Below are positions 43,164 through 55,661 of a DNA stretch of 64,000 bases, piece by piece. The position numbers and the translations under genes were made by a program. The DNA is from Artemisia argyi (lineage: Eukaryota; Streptophyta; Magnoliopsida; Asterales; Asteraceae): assembly GCA_030686995.1 (NCBI GenBank), contig CM060692.1, positions 16,349,465 through 16,413,464 on the forward strand, written 5' to 3'. The notes beneath the pieces were generated by a model. It was not told the origin of the DNA. It did not search any database and saw nothing but the letters and a program-made list of their open reading frames with translations. Position 1 is the first letter of the stretch, and each line of letters begins with the position of its first letter.

Positions 43164-43735
43164 GATTATACGCGTGTGTATGTACAGAAGCAGGCCTCAG
43201 ACACCCAGGAGTACCCGTCACTCATCGACACCTTTTGGCGAACACATACCGTTGACGGGGTGTTCCCAAACGATGAGGACCGACGCATTTATGTAAGTTT
43301 TGTTTCAAAACACACTTTAACGAATTATCGAGAAATAATGTAGCAACCCGACTAATATATTTACTATCTTGTGTTTTTGTCACTACATAGGAGGAGATGA
43401 AAAGGCTCGAGGCCACGGGTGAGTACACTGAGGATGAGATAAATGCGTTGGCAAGAAAGGGTAAGCTTCGTGGGCACATTCCTGGTGTGGGTCGGGTATT
43501 GTCATCACGGGCCACATCCCGGCCAAGTATGCCCGCCCCCGAGAAGTCGTTCAAGAGCATGGAAAAAAAGATAGAATTTATGATGGGTGTTTTCAGAAAA
43601 GACGACAGATACGCGGATGTGTTTAAGCAGTTCGAGTCGGGTGGTGCTAGCGGGAGTGGCGGGTGTGGCGATGATGCGGATGGTGAGGATGGTGAGGATG
43701 ATGATATTGGCGGGTGTGGTGACGACGAGAGGTAG
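42252..43735 (+). CDS. CACTA Transposase_24-family (Ptta/En/Spm) protein, four exons
   Basis: Exons ~42252-42536, 42705-43040, 43188-43292 and 43391-43735 join in frame with GT-AG introns and end at a stop at 43735. The product is about 290 residues. It matches the plant Ptta/En/Spm family: [86 protein letters not shown] and [17 protein letters not shown]. It ends in a Gly/Asp-rich acidic tail. Intron 2 contains the (AT)n tract. These proteins are thought to bind CACTA ends as partners of the catalytic transposase. The first exon may start further upstream. The frame is intact, unlike the copia elements nearby. Confidence 0.75.
43068..43162. repeat. (AT)n microsatellite in intron 2
   Basis: About 46 AT dinucleotides between exons 2 and 3 of the Transposase_24-type gene. 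Confidence 0.92.
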
Positions 43736-44036
43736 TTATGTTATATATTATTAGTATGCTATATTGGTACTTTAGGTTCATTTTGGCGACATTTAAACAC
43801 TTGTTTCCCTATCTATCATGTTGAATATTCATTTGGAAGCAAAGTTTTAAAGACTTATTCGGATTTTGGTAAAAGTTGTGATGTATTTGTATTGCGTTGA
43901 TCCGTTATATTGTATTTGTGTTTTGGTACAAGTTGTGGTGAGTATATACAGGTTTTGGTAGATTTTTTCCGGAAAAATCCGGAAAAAATCTGGAAATTGC
44001 CTGCTGTGCAGGCTGCATTAAAAAAAATGATAGGGT

Positions 44037-44456
44037 TTCCCCAGCGACGTGTCGCAGGGGATAATCCCACTAAACGTTGACAAGTCAACGAAAAGTCATA
44101 GTTTCCCCAGCGACATATCGCTGGGGAAAGTATGTGTATTCGTTGACTAGTCAACGTATTAGCAAGAATCCCCAGCGACATGTCGCTGGGGAAACTATGT
44201 GTTTTCGTTGACTTGTCAACATATTAGCAATAATCCCCAACGACATATTATGGAGTCCCCAGCGACATGTCGCTGGGGATACCTTGCCACCGTGGCACTA
44301 TTTCTTTGACTAAAAAATGAGTGGGACCCACCTCGTCGCCGGGGATTGTCGCTGGGAATACAATCCCCAGCGAGGCTTCCCCAGCGACATGTCGCTTGGG
44401 AAAGGAATCCCCAGCGACATGTCGCTTGGGAAAGGCCCGTTATATCGATGGGGAAA
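44037..44456. repeat. Right subterminal palindromes of the CACTA element
   Basis: At least eight full or partial copies of the GCGACATGTCGC-centred motif (near 44039, 44105, 44170, 44233, 44257, 44335, 44379 and 44409), more crowded and more degenerate than on the left. Confidence 0.85.
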
Positions 44457-44474
44457 GTGGTAAATGTTGTAGTG

Positions 44475-45026
44475 TACACTATACTCTCAAGTTCATATTA
44501 GGGAAGAAAGTGAAAGCAAATGGAAGAAACTAAAAAGATACCATGTTCTTATGTTTTTAGAGGGGATGAAAGGGAAGGAAACTAAAGGAAATGGAGCAAA
44601 GTTTTTGAGTTTTCTTTGTCCAAACTTTCTCCCCTTATTTGAGATGAAAGGTGATGAAGAGAAAAAAGACAAAAATCAAAAGTTTTAATTTTTAGTGTAT
44701 ATTATTATGAAGAAATACTATAATTGTAATTCCAAAAAAAAAAAAAAAAATGTGACCACCAACTTTCATTTACTTTCCTTTCGTATAAACCAGAGAACAT
44801 GCAAAAAATTATCAACTTTCTTTCTACTCTTCCCTCTTTTTTTACATTACTTTACTTTACTTTACTATACTTTCCTCTTAAAAAAAAAAAAAAGTCTAGA
44901 ACACAGTGTAAACAGTAATCTAACTAATTACAGTCTCCCAAAAAATAAATTTAGCTAGGTTGGTCCAAACAACCTCAAAGTTACTGTTTGGTTCGCGGTC
45001 TAATTTGGCTTAATTGCATTGAACAT
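44475..45026. other. Spacer between the CACTA and copia 2 elements
   Basis: Purine-rich then pyrimidine-rich DNA with A-runs. The two halves are loosely complementary ('actaaaggaaatgg' against 'catttactttcctt'), suggesting an old foldback element without clear ends. No gene. Confidence 0.4.
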
Positions 45027-45354
45027 TAAAGGAACTAAAGCAGAAAGCTCAGTTGACAAGCCAAGCAATGCCACAGCTCATCATGTTCAAAACATCTCAA
45101 AGTCAAAGCTTATCAAACCAAATAAGCTCAAGATCCATCAAAAGGCTCAAGTTCTATGTGGAACTGTTTAGCATAGTTATGTATATAAGTAGATTGATAG
45201 CAGTATGGTTGTAGTAATATTAGTTGTACTGTACAAGTAGAGTTAGCATAGTTTGACTTTTGTAATATAAATAGAACTCTATAATGATCCATTTTAGTTA
45301 ATGAGAAATAACAACTTTCTTTTTCCAAATTCATTATCTCCACCTTTATCAACA
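45027..45354 (+). repeat. 5' LTR of copia 2
   Basis: Ends ...TTATCAACA. Its first bases are TAAAGG where the 3' LTR has TGTAAAGT. Confidence 0.88.
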
Positions 45355-45366
45355 TGGTATAGGAGC
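45355..45366 (+). other. Primer-binding site of copia 2, mutated
   Basis: TGGTATAGGAGC. The expected TGGTATCAGAGC is altered at two positions. Confidence 0.75.
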
Positions 45367-45610
45367 ACCACCAGTTCTCTGGAGGTAACCACCATCAATA
45401 ACAAACTATGATCACCTCTAACTACCTTTGACCACCATAACAAACTTTGACCGCTACTTAAACCACCATAACTACCATCATACTATCATTCTGATCATCA
45501 AACAACCACCATTCAACTCACAATCACTTCTTGATCATAATCATCACATCAATTCATCATAAAACATCACAAAACACATCAAAATCAATAAAAAATTATC
45601 AAAACATAAA

Positions 45611-46764
45611 ATGGCGAGAAATTCTCAAGAAGCACAAAACTCACAGAACTCAACTAACAATGATGTAATCACTTCTAATCATCCTTTATTCCTTCATCAA
45701 ACAGATCATCCATGTCTTGTTTTGATTTCCAAGAAATTGACTGGATCAGAAAACTATAATTCATGGAAAATATCTCTAACTATTGCTTTGAATGCTAAAA
45801 ACAAGATGAAGATCATCAATGGTGAATTTGTTGAACTAAGTGTTGATTCTGAGTTAAGAACACTATGGGAAAGGAATAATGATATGATGATCTCTTGGAT
45901 TCTCAACACTGTAAGTGAACAAATTGGAAATAGTTTGAATTTCATCAATTCTGCTTCAAAATTGTGGATTGAGTTACAAGAACATTATGCTGTGATTGAT
46001 GGTCATAGAATCTATAAGTTAAGTAATGATATTGTGCAATTGAATCAAGAGAATTGTTCAATAGAGGTGTATTATCACAAATTGAAAGGGTTGTGGGTTG
46101 AATTTGATGCATTGGAAGCACCTTATTTGTGTCAGTGTTTGTGTAATTGTGCTAATGGAAGAATCAATGGTGAAAGAGATCAAAGGAAAAGGTTAATTCA
46201 GTTTCTAATGGGACTTGATGAATGCTACTCAAACATCGGAGGTCAAATCCTACTCATGTAACCCTTACCCACTGCTGCTAAGGCTTACACTATGGTCAGG
46301 CAAGAAGAAAAGCAAAAAGAGGGTGTTACACCAAGGTCCACAACATCAACAATTCTGAACAACTTCTCAAAAATCGGAGGTCTAACAACAACACAAGGTT
46401 CACCAACCATAACACACAAAACAGTCAAAGAAATGCTTTTCCAAACACCCCTAATTCAAGGTTTAACTCATCAAGATCTGCACAATGTGGAACAGAAAGA
46501 AGAAATACTTTTTGAAAAGGCGTGTATTGTGGAAACTGTGGCAAAGAAAGGCATCTTAAGGAAGAATGTTACAAGATTGTGGGCTATCCTGTTGGTCACC
46601 CATTGTATGGTAAAGTGCAGCCCACAAGACAGCATCAAACAGCACAGGAATACAAGAATGCTAGAACTGTGAACATGGTGATTGGACAAGATGATGCAAG
46701 TACTTCTGGTCAAGAAAATGCACCTCCAAAGACTCATGTGTCAGCAAGAATGGATAAACTATAG
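45611..46764 (+). pseudogene. Copia 2 gag, interrupted
   Basis: ATG at 45611. HPCLVLISKKLTGSENYNSW and the capsid segment IEVYYHKLKGLWVEFDAL...RKRLIQFLMGLDECY identify copia Gag. TAA at 46259-46261 stops it at 216 residues and the same frame continues. A frameshift near 46510, in a T5GA4 stretch, puts the zinc knuckle (CGNCGKERHLKEEC) in another frame that ends at 46764. Confidence 0.85.
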
Positions 46765-46787
46765 AACCAGCTTAATAGGTCCTTCTC

Positions 46788-48123
46788 ATGTTGCAGAATC
46801 AACAAAGCACTTTACATGATATATTTTCTTCCAAAAGTACTAAATTGCCAAAATTTACTGCTTCACTCATTTCATGTCTTAAGATTGCTTGGATCATAGA
46901 TAGTGGGGAAACAGATCACATTTCCATATCACTTAAAATCATGCATAACATACATAAATGTGCCACACCTATCACTGTTTCATTGCCAAATGGACTAACT
47001 GTACAAGTCACATTAGTTGGGTCAGTAAGACTTAATGAACACATCACCCTCGCCAATGTATTTTACATACCAACCTTCACCTTTAACATCATCTCAGTGA
47101 GTAAGCTATTACATGGAACCAACATTTCACTCATACTCACATCTACCTTATGCATCTTTCAGGACCAGAGCAAGAGGATTGCACTTGGCAACCTTTCTAA
47201 TGGTCTCTACTACCTATCCTCACCACCATCATCACCTGCAACTACCTCAACCATTCTCAACAGCAGCAGCAAATTAAAACTTTGGCATTCAGGACTAGGC
47301 CATCCATCTTTTATTGTAGTTAAGAAAATAGAATGCTTGTCTCACTTAGTTTCAAAAAACTCTGAACTCTCATGTAATGTGTGTCATCTCTCAAAGCAAA
47401 CTGCTCTACCATTTCATTCTAGTGATTCACATGCAGATTCTATCTTTGATTTAGTTCATATGGATGTTTGGGGACCATATAAGCATACAACCATCAATAA
47501 GTGTAGGTATTTTCTAAAAATTGTGGATGATCATTCAAGAGCTACCTGGATATATTTAATGCCTACTAAGTCACACACCATTACAAACATCAAAACATTT
47601 CACTCATATATTCAGAATCACTTCAACAAGCAAATAAAAATCATAAGGAGTGACAATGGTACAAAATTCATAAACTCATCACTTTCTGATTTCTTTCAAA
47701 CACATGGAATTGTACACCAAACATCTTGCCCAAACACACTACAACAGAATGCTAGGGTTGAAAGAAAACATAAGCATCTTTTGGAAGTGGCTAGATCAAT
47801 TAAGTTTCAAGGACACTTTCCTACTCACCTTTGGGGATATTGCTTAGTTGCTGCAACTTACATCATCAATAGGCTTCCATCTAAGACAATTCAAAATAAG
47901 TCACCCTATGAAGTTATTTACAAAGTACCTCCTGACTTAGACTATTTGAGGATTCTAGCCTGCGGAGCATATGTTCATCAACATACATCTGATTAGTTTG
48001 CACCTAGGTCAATACTAGCAGTTTTAGTTGGATACCCTACCACACAAAAAGGATACATTCTTTATGATCCAGAGACCCACAAAGTGATAACAAGTAGGAA
48101 TGTTGATTTTGATGAGACAAAAT
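46788..48123 (+). pseudogene. Copia 2 protease-like segment and integrase, interrupted
   Basis: Protease active site reads DSGE (IIDSGETDHIS), with Glu where DSGA/DSGC is usual. Then the integrase zinc region (HSGLGHPS...CNVCHLSKQ) and the D, D, E core (HMDVWGPY, IRSDNGTKF, ARVERKHKHL). TAG at 47994-47996 stops it, and an extra A in a run at 48119-48123 breaks the frame further on. Confidence 0.85.
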
Positions 48124-48560
48124 TTCCTTTCAAACCACAACCTTCACCCACACCTAATCTAAACACACCATAAACCATTGACCCTTCAACAATACCCGTC
48201 TTTCCTAACAACAACTCATCACCTTCACCCAATCTTACTGATCCAGCTATCACTCCTACACCTACATCTGAACCTATTTCAATACCAACTCTACCTTCAT
48301 CTTCATCTGAACCCATTACATCACCACCTTTATCTGAACCTACTCAATCCCCACTTACTCCATTACCTCAATCTGCTACTACATCACAACCATCACCTCC
48401 ACAACCAACTAGGACATCCACTAGACAAAGACAAATACCAACTAAGCTCACTTATTTTCAATGTACACTACCAAAATCTTTTATTCACACAATTCACAAA
48501 CATAATTATCAATACTACATTAATTATGACAACGTCAAAACACCCAAACACAGACACTTC
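48124..48560 (+). pseudogene. Copia 2 linker between integrase and reverse transcriptase
   Basis: Pro/Ser/Thr-rich linker (PNLTDPAITPTPTSEP and onward) in a shifted frame with a TAA near 48172. At least one more frameshift occurs before the reverse transcriptase frame resumes by 48636. Linkers of this composition are usual in copia Pol. Confidence 0.6.
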
Positions 48561-50012
48561 ATTCACAATTTTAATGCATCTGTTGAACCACACACCTATG
48601 CTCAAGCATCTAAAGATCCAAGATGGGTTAAAGCAATGGAGAATGAGCTGCATGCCTTGGAGACTAATCACACTTGGGAGCTGACTCTTTTACCTACTGA
48701 CAAAGTTCCAATAGGCTGCAAGTGGGTGTTCAGAATAAAGTTTGATGCAGATGGAACCATTAAGAGGTTCAAAGCTAGATTTGTGGCAAAAGGGTATACT
48801 CAAAAGGAAGGAGTTAATTACAAAGAGACTTTTGCTCCAGTAGCCAAGATGGTAAGTGTTAGGGCCCTATTAGCTGTGGCAACACACAACAACTGGATCA
48901 TTGAGCAACTAGACATTAACAATGCTTTTCTACATGGAGATTTACAAGAAGAAGTCCACATGACATTACCTCAGGGCCACAACAAATCCAATCTACCACC
49001 TAACACTGTATGCAAGCTCACCAAGTCACTCTTTGGACTCAAACAAGCAAACAGACAATGGTTTCACAAGCTTACCACTTTCCTGATCTCTCTTGGATTC
49101 AAACAAAGCTATGCAGATACATCACTTTTCACTCTAATAAAAAGAGCTCAGTTTACAGCTTTACTCATCTATGTGGATGATATTCTTCTTGCTGGCAACC
49201 ACCAAGCAACTATACAGCTCATCAAGCAACAACTTCACCACAAATTCAGCATCAAAGATCTTGGTTCACTTCACTACTACTTAGGTATTGAAATCTTCAG
49301 GAACTCTAATGGTCTCACAATGTCACAAAGAAAGTATGCTCTTCAGTTGCTCAAATGTGGAGATGTTCTCAATGACATACCAGCAACAACACCTCTCAAT
49401 CCTATTATCAGTCTCAATGATGAAGATGGTGAATTACTACAAGATCCTTCTCACTATAGAACATTGGTTGGTAAACTCATCTATCTTACTATCACCACGC
49501 CAGATGTGTCATTTGCAGCTCAACTTTTAAGCAAGTTTTCTCAAGCACCCAGAACTACTCATATGAAAGCATTACTCAGAGTTCTCAGATATATTAAACT
49601 ATGTCCTGGTCAAGGTCTTCATTTTCCTACCACCAACAACCTGCAGCTATCTGCTTATTATGACAGTGCTGATTGTACTTGTGAACTTACATGGCTACAA
49701 TGGTTATTCCAAGACCTTCAAATACAAGTTCCTACTCCAATACCAGTCTACTGTGATAACGCATCTACTATTGCCCTGGCTTCTAATGCTATTCATCATG
49801 CAAGAACAAAGCATCTAGAGATTGACTGTCACTTTGTCAGAGACAAGATCAAAAACAACCAAGTTCTTCCTATCTATATTCCCACAAGACTGCAAACAGC
49901 TGATGTCCTCACCAAAGGCATACCAAAAGTTTTACACTACAATTGCTTATCCAAGTTTAGCATTTGTGATCCTTTCACAATGCCAACTTGTTGGGGGGGG
50001 GGTGTAAAGTAA
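48561..50012 (+). pseudogene. Copia 2 reverse transcriptase with RNase H deletion
   Basis: Reverse transcriptase is complete: GCKWVFRIKFDADG, RFKARFVAKGYTQ, LDINNAFLHGDL, SLFGLKQANRQW, YVDDILLAGN and RKYALQLLKCGD. RNase H starts LSAYYDSAD but jumps at about 49675 straight to CTCELTWLQWLFQ. About 50-60 residues are missing, including the catalytic Glu region (SSxEAEYR), with the frame kept. It then continues CDNASTIALA and HARTKHLEIDCHFV to a TAA at 50012 inside the 3' LTR. Confidence 0.85.
49988..50002 (+). other. Polypurine tract of copia 2
   Basis: TTGTTGGGGGGGGGG-type G-run directly before the 3' LTR. Confidence 0.75.
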
Positions 50013-50331
50013 ATAAAGCAGAAAGCTCAGTTGACAAGCCAAGCAATGCCACAGCTCATTAAGTTCACAACATCTCAAAGTCAAGCTTATCAAGCCAAAT
50101 AAGCTCTAGCTCCATCAAAAGGCTCATGTTCTGTGTGGAACTGTTTAGCATAGTTATGTATATAAGTAGATTGATAGCAGTATGATTGTAGTAATATTAG
50201 TTGTACTGTACAAGTAGAGTTAGCATAGTTTGACTTTTATAATATAAATAGAACTCTGTAATGATCCATTTTAGTTAATGAGAAATAACAACTTTCTTTT
50301 TTCAAATACATTCTCTCCACCTTTATCAACA
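50003..50331 (+). repeat. 3' LTR of copia 2
   Basis: TGTAAAGT...TTATCAACA, 329 bp, followed by AACAT. Confidence 0.9.
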
Positions 50332-50546
50332 AACATGAACAAAACTGATACTTTGATTCTTGGTTCTTATATTGTTTAATCAGTTACAATAATATTCTTT
50401 GTTACCAAGAGGCTAGAGCAACAGAAAAGCTACCAATAGACAAGTTCTTGCTCGACGTTTAAACAAAAGTAACACATCACATAGTTACAAGCTATGTAAG
50501 CTTGTTCCTCTATGTTCCTTACAACTTGCACAAAGTTGCATAGTTT

Positions 50547-50733
50547 GGTGTTTGGATTAGCATTTTAAGAAGGGCTTAACATGTTTCAAACAACTAGAAG
50601 AAGAAAATTTCTGACATAAATAAGCCAAAAGTAAGTCTTTCGTTTAAACTCCATTTATTAAGCTTGTTATGTTCTGACGCCTTATCGTATTTTGAAGCTG
50701 AAATAATTAATCTTCTAAATCCAAACATACCCT
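50547..50733. mobile_element. GGGTGTTTGGATT MITE, complete copy
   Basis: Ends 'ggtgtttggatt' and 'aaatccaaacataccc' are inverted. About 187 bp, homologous to 63324-63500 and, truncated, 6788-6886. No coding sequence; superfamily not assigned because the target duplication is unclear. Confidence 0.7.
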
Positions 50734-53607
50734 ACATCCTTTCAATTGAAACTATTGCACATAGTTGTTATGTAATTGCTCAGCAAGAATTAACCAATCT
50801 ATATTTACTTTATTAGTGCTTTAATCAAGTATGGACACTTAAACATAATAAAAAAGTTAATCTTTTATATAATAAAAGAATTACATCATTTCGGAGTGTT
50901 TTTGTAAATCCCTTGTTATTGAAAAAAAAATTAAACCAATAGGAGAGCTTGATTTTGCCACGTAGGTGAAATCGAGCAATATGATTAGTCAATAGAAAGT
51001 CAAAAATTAAATTGATTCTGGTCAAACTTAATAAATTTGGTGGAGAAATTTGGTTAAGAAAAAAAAATGCATAAAAATATAGGTGTCAAATTTATGAAAA
51101 TAAAAACTTAAAAAAAGAGGAAGTAATTAATAAAACTTTGGTGGTTGAATTTTAAATAAATTATATAGAGCTAAGTGTAAAATTACAAGTTTCCATGTTT
51201 TTTAATAACTTTATAAAAAAAATAAATAACCCCTTACACTTTATACCACCTATACTTTAAAATATTACCTTTGTTTAAAATTACATAAGTGTTAGTATTA
51301 ATTTTTAGACTATCATCATTAAAATTATAAAATTTGGTAAATATGCGAATTAGTTTTAATACACGTTAAATATTTTTAAACTAATGTTAGTTTTAGACTT
51401 TTCGATAATATTTTATTAAATAAGGACTCATCTTATTCTATTTAAAAGTTTAATTTATGCGTACACGGGTTTGAATATTAAATACGGCTAAATTATTAGT
51501 AACGGGAATATAAATATTAAATGGTAAGCACGAGTTAGTGTAATATGAAAATAAATATACACGATTCAACTTATAACAACGACTCATGAAATTGTTATTT
51601 GAATATATGGATATCCATAAAAACATTTTAAAAACTTTATGGAGCATATTTTAACTTTATCAACGCTCATTATGTGCTACTAAACTCACACATTTTGTAC
51701 AACATAATATCAATAGTTAAGTTAAACAACAACAGCAACTCAACCTCAACCTCAACATGTCTGTCAGTTAAAAACGTTATACAAAGCTAATTATTAAAAA
51801 AAAAAAAAAAAAAAAAAAATGGGTTTGATAGTCATTGTTTAATTTAGAAGGTGTTCTCCTTAAATTAAAAAAAAAAATGCACGCATCAAAATCCTTATTT
51901 GATAATAATCACCTCCTAAATCAAAAAAAGAAAACTATGTATGTGATAACCTAACTTTATTTATTGACGTGATGTTTCATCTAAAAAAATAATAATTAAA
52001 AAAAAACCGTAATAGTTGGCTGTTGTAAAGGAATTAAAAGTATGTAAATTAGAATTATTAAGCAAGTATATATAGTTTTTAATCAGGTTATTATGTTACT
52101 AAACTGCAATAATATTATTGAGTTGGTATTCACGGATGTGAGATACAACCATTCTTCTATACTTATAACTTTTTTTATAGTTTAACTTTTATTTATACAT
52201 ACCAACGCTTAGTAACCTTTTTAATGTTTTGTTGAAAACTTCTACACTTAATATTTCTGTTTTTACTATAAACACACTAAGCTATGATAGAATTAGTTGT
52301 GAGTTCAGGGGTTTTTTATTAAGTTTCTCAAAAAAGCTTAAAGCTTTATTATAAACTTATTGTGTTATAGTAAATGAATAAGCCAATAAGCACATTTAAT
52401 AAGCATAACCAAACACCATTTTAGTTCTAATATGAAGTTTTCTTATTTGATGTTAGAAATAACTTTGTTGTTATCCTCACTATAAGGCAACATGTTAGTG
52501 GTGTTTGCAGTTTTATGATTTTATCGCACACACTAAAACGTAATGCAATTTGTTGTGTGCATTTTTTAGTGGATGATTAAGCATCAACACATGCTTGTCG
52601 TGGAATGATTTTCTACGCATGCCCAAGGTATGAATGTATAATTAAGTTTAGTTGCTGATTTAGATAATACATTAATGTATTTTAATGTACCAAAGATGTG
52701 TTTTAGTGCCTATAGGGGGAATTTTATGGTAGGAATTCTTAGTTGGTGCCTTTGAATGAGTTAATGAAACTTAGCAGGTATTTGTTGTTATTGATAACAC
52801 TATGGGTATCAACAAACGGTCTAAAATATGAGTGTATTTTACTTTGATGATTTAGGCTACTTGTGAAGAAAGTTGCACTAAAGTGAAAGGTCGGTAATGA
52901 TTCAAACAATCCTAAAAGACTTGCAAATGTATTCTTTGTCATTTTCTTTCATGCACTTATAATTTACTTATGCAAGTAATAATAATTTGCTTATATTGTT
53001 CGTCTCAAAGAAAAATTATTCTTATACCTTATACATAAACGTATTCTACCATTACATCTTTTTTTGTTTCTCTTTATGTAATAAAGAAGCTATAGTGTAA
53101 GCATCTATGTTAATTTGGTAATTTTATGATCAAACTTGATAAGTAAATAGCACAAACTTATGAAAATACAAATTTTCAAACAAAATGGTACATTGGTAAA
53201 CATGGTATGATGGTTATTCATAATCAACTAAATGAATCAATTTCAAAGCTATCTAAATATGCTACATATTTTAACGATAATATAAATAAGAGAAATACCA
53301 CAGTTACAAAACATATCGTAAATTGATAGCACGAGTTAGCGAAACTAAAAGCATACATCACTAACATCTTATGCAAGTCAAGTATCATCATGTGATTTTG
53401 CTACCAAGTAAAACCATTTGAAACATGTTAAGTGATTTATTTCTTAATCGATAATAATATATAATTTAAAAAGAAAATTTAAAAACCTTGTGCGTGCACA
53501 GGTATTCTAACTAGTAACTTATTATGAAAAGTTTTAAATTGCTCACCGTCAAACACAAAGGAGTGTGGCCAGGTATTTTTGTGAGTAGTGTTTGGATTTG
53601 TGGCTTT
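50734..53607. other. AT-rich spacer, no gene recognised
   Basis: About 2.9 kb of unique-looking, very AT-rich DNA with A-runs (51797-51819). Short open frames show no domain. From about 53515 the cystatin-unit flank resumes, closely matching 55570. Confidence 0.55.
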
Positions 53608-53650
53608 GTCCCACATAAGTGAATGAACAAACACGTAAAATATTTACAAG
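53608..53650 (+). promoter_or_regulatory. Decayed snRNA-type promoter box, sister of 55662
   Basis: GTCCCACATAA (53608-53618), a 24-base spacer, then TTTACAAG (53643-53650), so the TATA is mutated. The usual hairpin body is replaced by 'ctgggtgaagcccttttgcc'. Probably inactive. Confidence 0.35.
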
Positions 53651-53796
53651 CTGGGTGAAGCCCTTTTGCCCAATTGATTGTATTACTTTTAGTTAATCTT
53701 TTACAAAGAACCTGACACCTAATCTTCATATCAATCTATCACTAAAGTTTATATAACTTTTTTTTGTCAATGTAGGCGTATCTTTGTAAGATAGAA

Positions 53797-54133
53797 CTAA
53801 GCATTTAGTAATCTATCGCATGGTTTCACCACAATTTCGGCATAGAAAAAACTTTTCTCACCACCTTTCGAACTCATCGCCTTAATTGTCAAATAATATT
53901 TAGTCCCAGACACCACTTGACACTCGGCCTTAACAACGTCCACAAACTTTAAACCATTCGAACCAACTTTTCGATTATTTTCTTCGACACAATACCTTCC
54001 TAGCTCTTGCACTTCTTGGTTGTTTTTAACTACCTTTATCTTAGTACGACCACCTATAACCTATTAGTGCATTTGATGTTATGGTTAAAATACATAGGAT
54101 TGTGATGGTTAAGAATAGTGTTGGTTTGGCCAT
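53797..54133 (-). pseudogene. Cystatin pseudogene with signal peptide, 7-bp insertion
   Basis: ATG at 54133 gives signal peptide MAKPTLFLTITILCILTITS then NALIG. A 7-base duplication near 54058 (ATAGGTT repeated) then shifts the frame. Beyond it the mature inhibitor is open: [31 protein letters not shown], the loop [21 protein letters not shown] and AEIVVKP. The C-terminus is abnormal: the Trp-containing tail is replaced by CDRLLNA and a TAG at 53797, a deletion joint shared with 55868. It would need repair at two places, so it is a pseudogene. Confidence 0.85.
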
Positions 54134-54262
54134 TGGTGAGTTTAAGGTTTTGGTATTTTTGGTTTGAGGGTATAATGAAGTGGCTAAAAGATCAATATAT
54201 AACTCATTTGTCAAAGAACCAATGAATCATTTCTAGCCACTCATTTTTTTTATCAAAAAAAG

Positions 54263-54299
<37 letters not shown>

Positions 54300-55201
54300 G
54301 CATTTTTTTAAAAAATTAAATATCTCGCAAACCGTAAATCGTTATATACTTTCAACGATTTTTTTTTTCAAAATTTCCGCTCAAAAAAATTATATGTGAT
54401 TTGTAAAAATCATATGTGATTCGTTAAAATCAAATCATATGTGATTTTTACGAATCATATATGCTTTTTCTGTGAGGAAATTTTTTAAAAAAATGGTTTG
54501 TCGGGAAAAAAAAGTTTGTCGAAAGTATATAACAATGCATATCTGTAGAAATATAATTTAATTCTCGTCGCGATGATATTTTTTTGTAACTTGAAGATTT
54601 ACCGTTAGCAAGATATGTTGTTTGCAAGATATGGTGTAAATGACTTGAAGCAAATCATATCGATTAATCACGATCACTCTTACATTGAGTTACATAAGTT
54701 ATGAACATTTTTGTACATTCAGCACAATACGTTTGTTACAATTTGTAAATCATTTAAATTTTTTAACTCTTTCATTAGTTTACTTAAACAAATAATAACT
54801 ATAAACTCATTCAGCTTTTACAGATAATTATTTATATTTAAAAAAATAATTATCCATCAAAACATGAATGAGGTTACATTCAAAATTTAACTTAAGAATA
54901 AGATAAAATGGACTAACAAAAATTTTAATAGCACAAACAAGCTATTAAAACTTAAATAGCTTGTATTATCAGATGCAAGCATAAATAACTTGGTCAATCA
55001 CCTTGTTGGCACCTTGCCCCCATTATTTATAAGAAGTCTTGTATGTAAACGTTGATCAATTGGGCAATGTGGGACAACTGGACAAGTATCCTTTTTTGTT
55101 TCTTCTTTTTGTTATTCAAAAACCAATTCCTTTCATATTTTGTAAATTAGCTTTTCATTTGTATAATCTTTGTTTTTTAAAATCTAAAAGATGATGTCTT
55201 T
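54134..55201. other. AT-rich spacer with A-run and ATCATATGTGAT repeats
   Basis: A-run at about 54257-54296. 54385-54470 contains several 'atcatatgtgatt'-type units in both orientations that can base-pair. 55150-55201 repeats the segment at 20988-21036 and supplies the LINE target site. No gene. Confidence 0.5.
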
Positions 55202-55555
55202 TTGGATATCCCGGGTGTGGCTAGCATTGCGGAGTTGTTTTCGTGGGTTGATGCTTGTAAGGTGACAAAGACGTAAGGTGACGAAGACGGCTAGATATAT
55301 TCTAGAAGGTGTAGCAGCTAATTTGATGTGGTCTATATGGAATTTCCTTAATGCTTTACTTTTTTCTGATTGTAAGCCTACAAAGGCGACTTTATGGGAT
55401 TCTATTGTTTCTCAATCATTCTTGTGGATTTCATCTAGAAATCCTAAGTTGCGTCTTAGTTGGATATGTTGGTTACTATAGATAATATCTCTTAGTTGTT
55501 TTTTGTTCTAGCGTTTTGCTAGTTTAATATAAAGCCGCCGTTCCAAAAAAAAAAA
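55202..55555 (+). mobile_element. 5'-truncated L1-type LINE tail
   Basis: Flanked by an exact 16-bp target duplication AAAAGATGATGTCTTT (55186-55201 and 55556-55571) and ending in an A-run. It encodes the last part of a plant LINE protein: DIPGVASIAELFSWVD, then WSIWNFLNALLF, DSIVSQSFLWISSR and LRLSWICWLL followed by a stop. The segment 'gtaaggtgac(a)aagacg' is doubled near 55260-55285, breaking the frame. Confidence 0.88.
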
Positions 55556-55661
55556 AAAAGATGATGTCTTTAATATTACGAAAAGTTTTAAATTGCTCAC
55601 TGTCAAACACAAAGGAGTGTGGCCAAGTATTTTTGTGAGTAGTGTTTGGATTTGTGACATT

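Larger units (their letters stand above)
37675..44474 (+). mobile_element. CACTA (En/Spm) transposon, 6.8 kb, both ends present
   Basis: It starts CACTACAACA (37675-37684) and ends TGTTGTAGTG (44465-44474), perfect 10-bp inverted repeats, flanked by 3-bp duplication TAC (37672-37674, 44475-44477). Both ends carry arrays of a palindromic subterminal motif with core GCGACATGTCGC. The interior holds a 41-bp minisatellite, a TATA-bearing leader, a Transpos_assoc-domain ORF and a spliced Transposase_24-type gene. No Transposase_21 (TNP2 catalytic) region is visible, so the copy is probably non-autonomous, or mobilised in trans. Confidence 0.95.
45027..50331 (+). mobile_element. Ty1/copia retrotransposon 2, old and damaged
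   Basis: LTRs 45027-45354 and 50003-50331 (about 329 bp) differ at roughly 4-5% by eye. Target duplication AACAT at 45022-45026 and 50332-50336 fits if the 5' LTR has lost two bases of its TGT start. Order gag, protease, integrase, reverse transcriptase, RNase H. It carries several stops, several frameshifts and a deletion inside RNase H. Confidence 0.92.

Noticed and set aside
37675..44474. Calling the CACTA copy autonomous
   Set aside because: I find no Transposase_21 catalytic region between the Transpos_assoc ORF and the Transposase_24-type gene.
48178..48684. 168-codon frame rich in Leu, His and Asn
   Set aside because: It is the wrong frame of the Pro/Ser/Thr-rich linker of copia 2.
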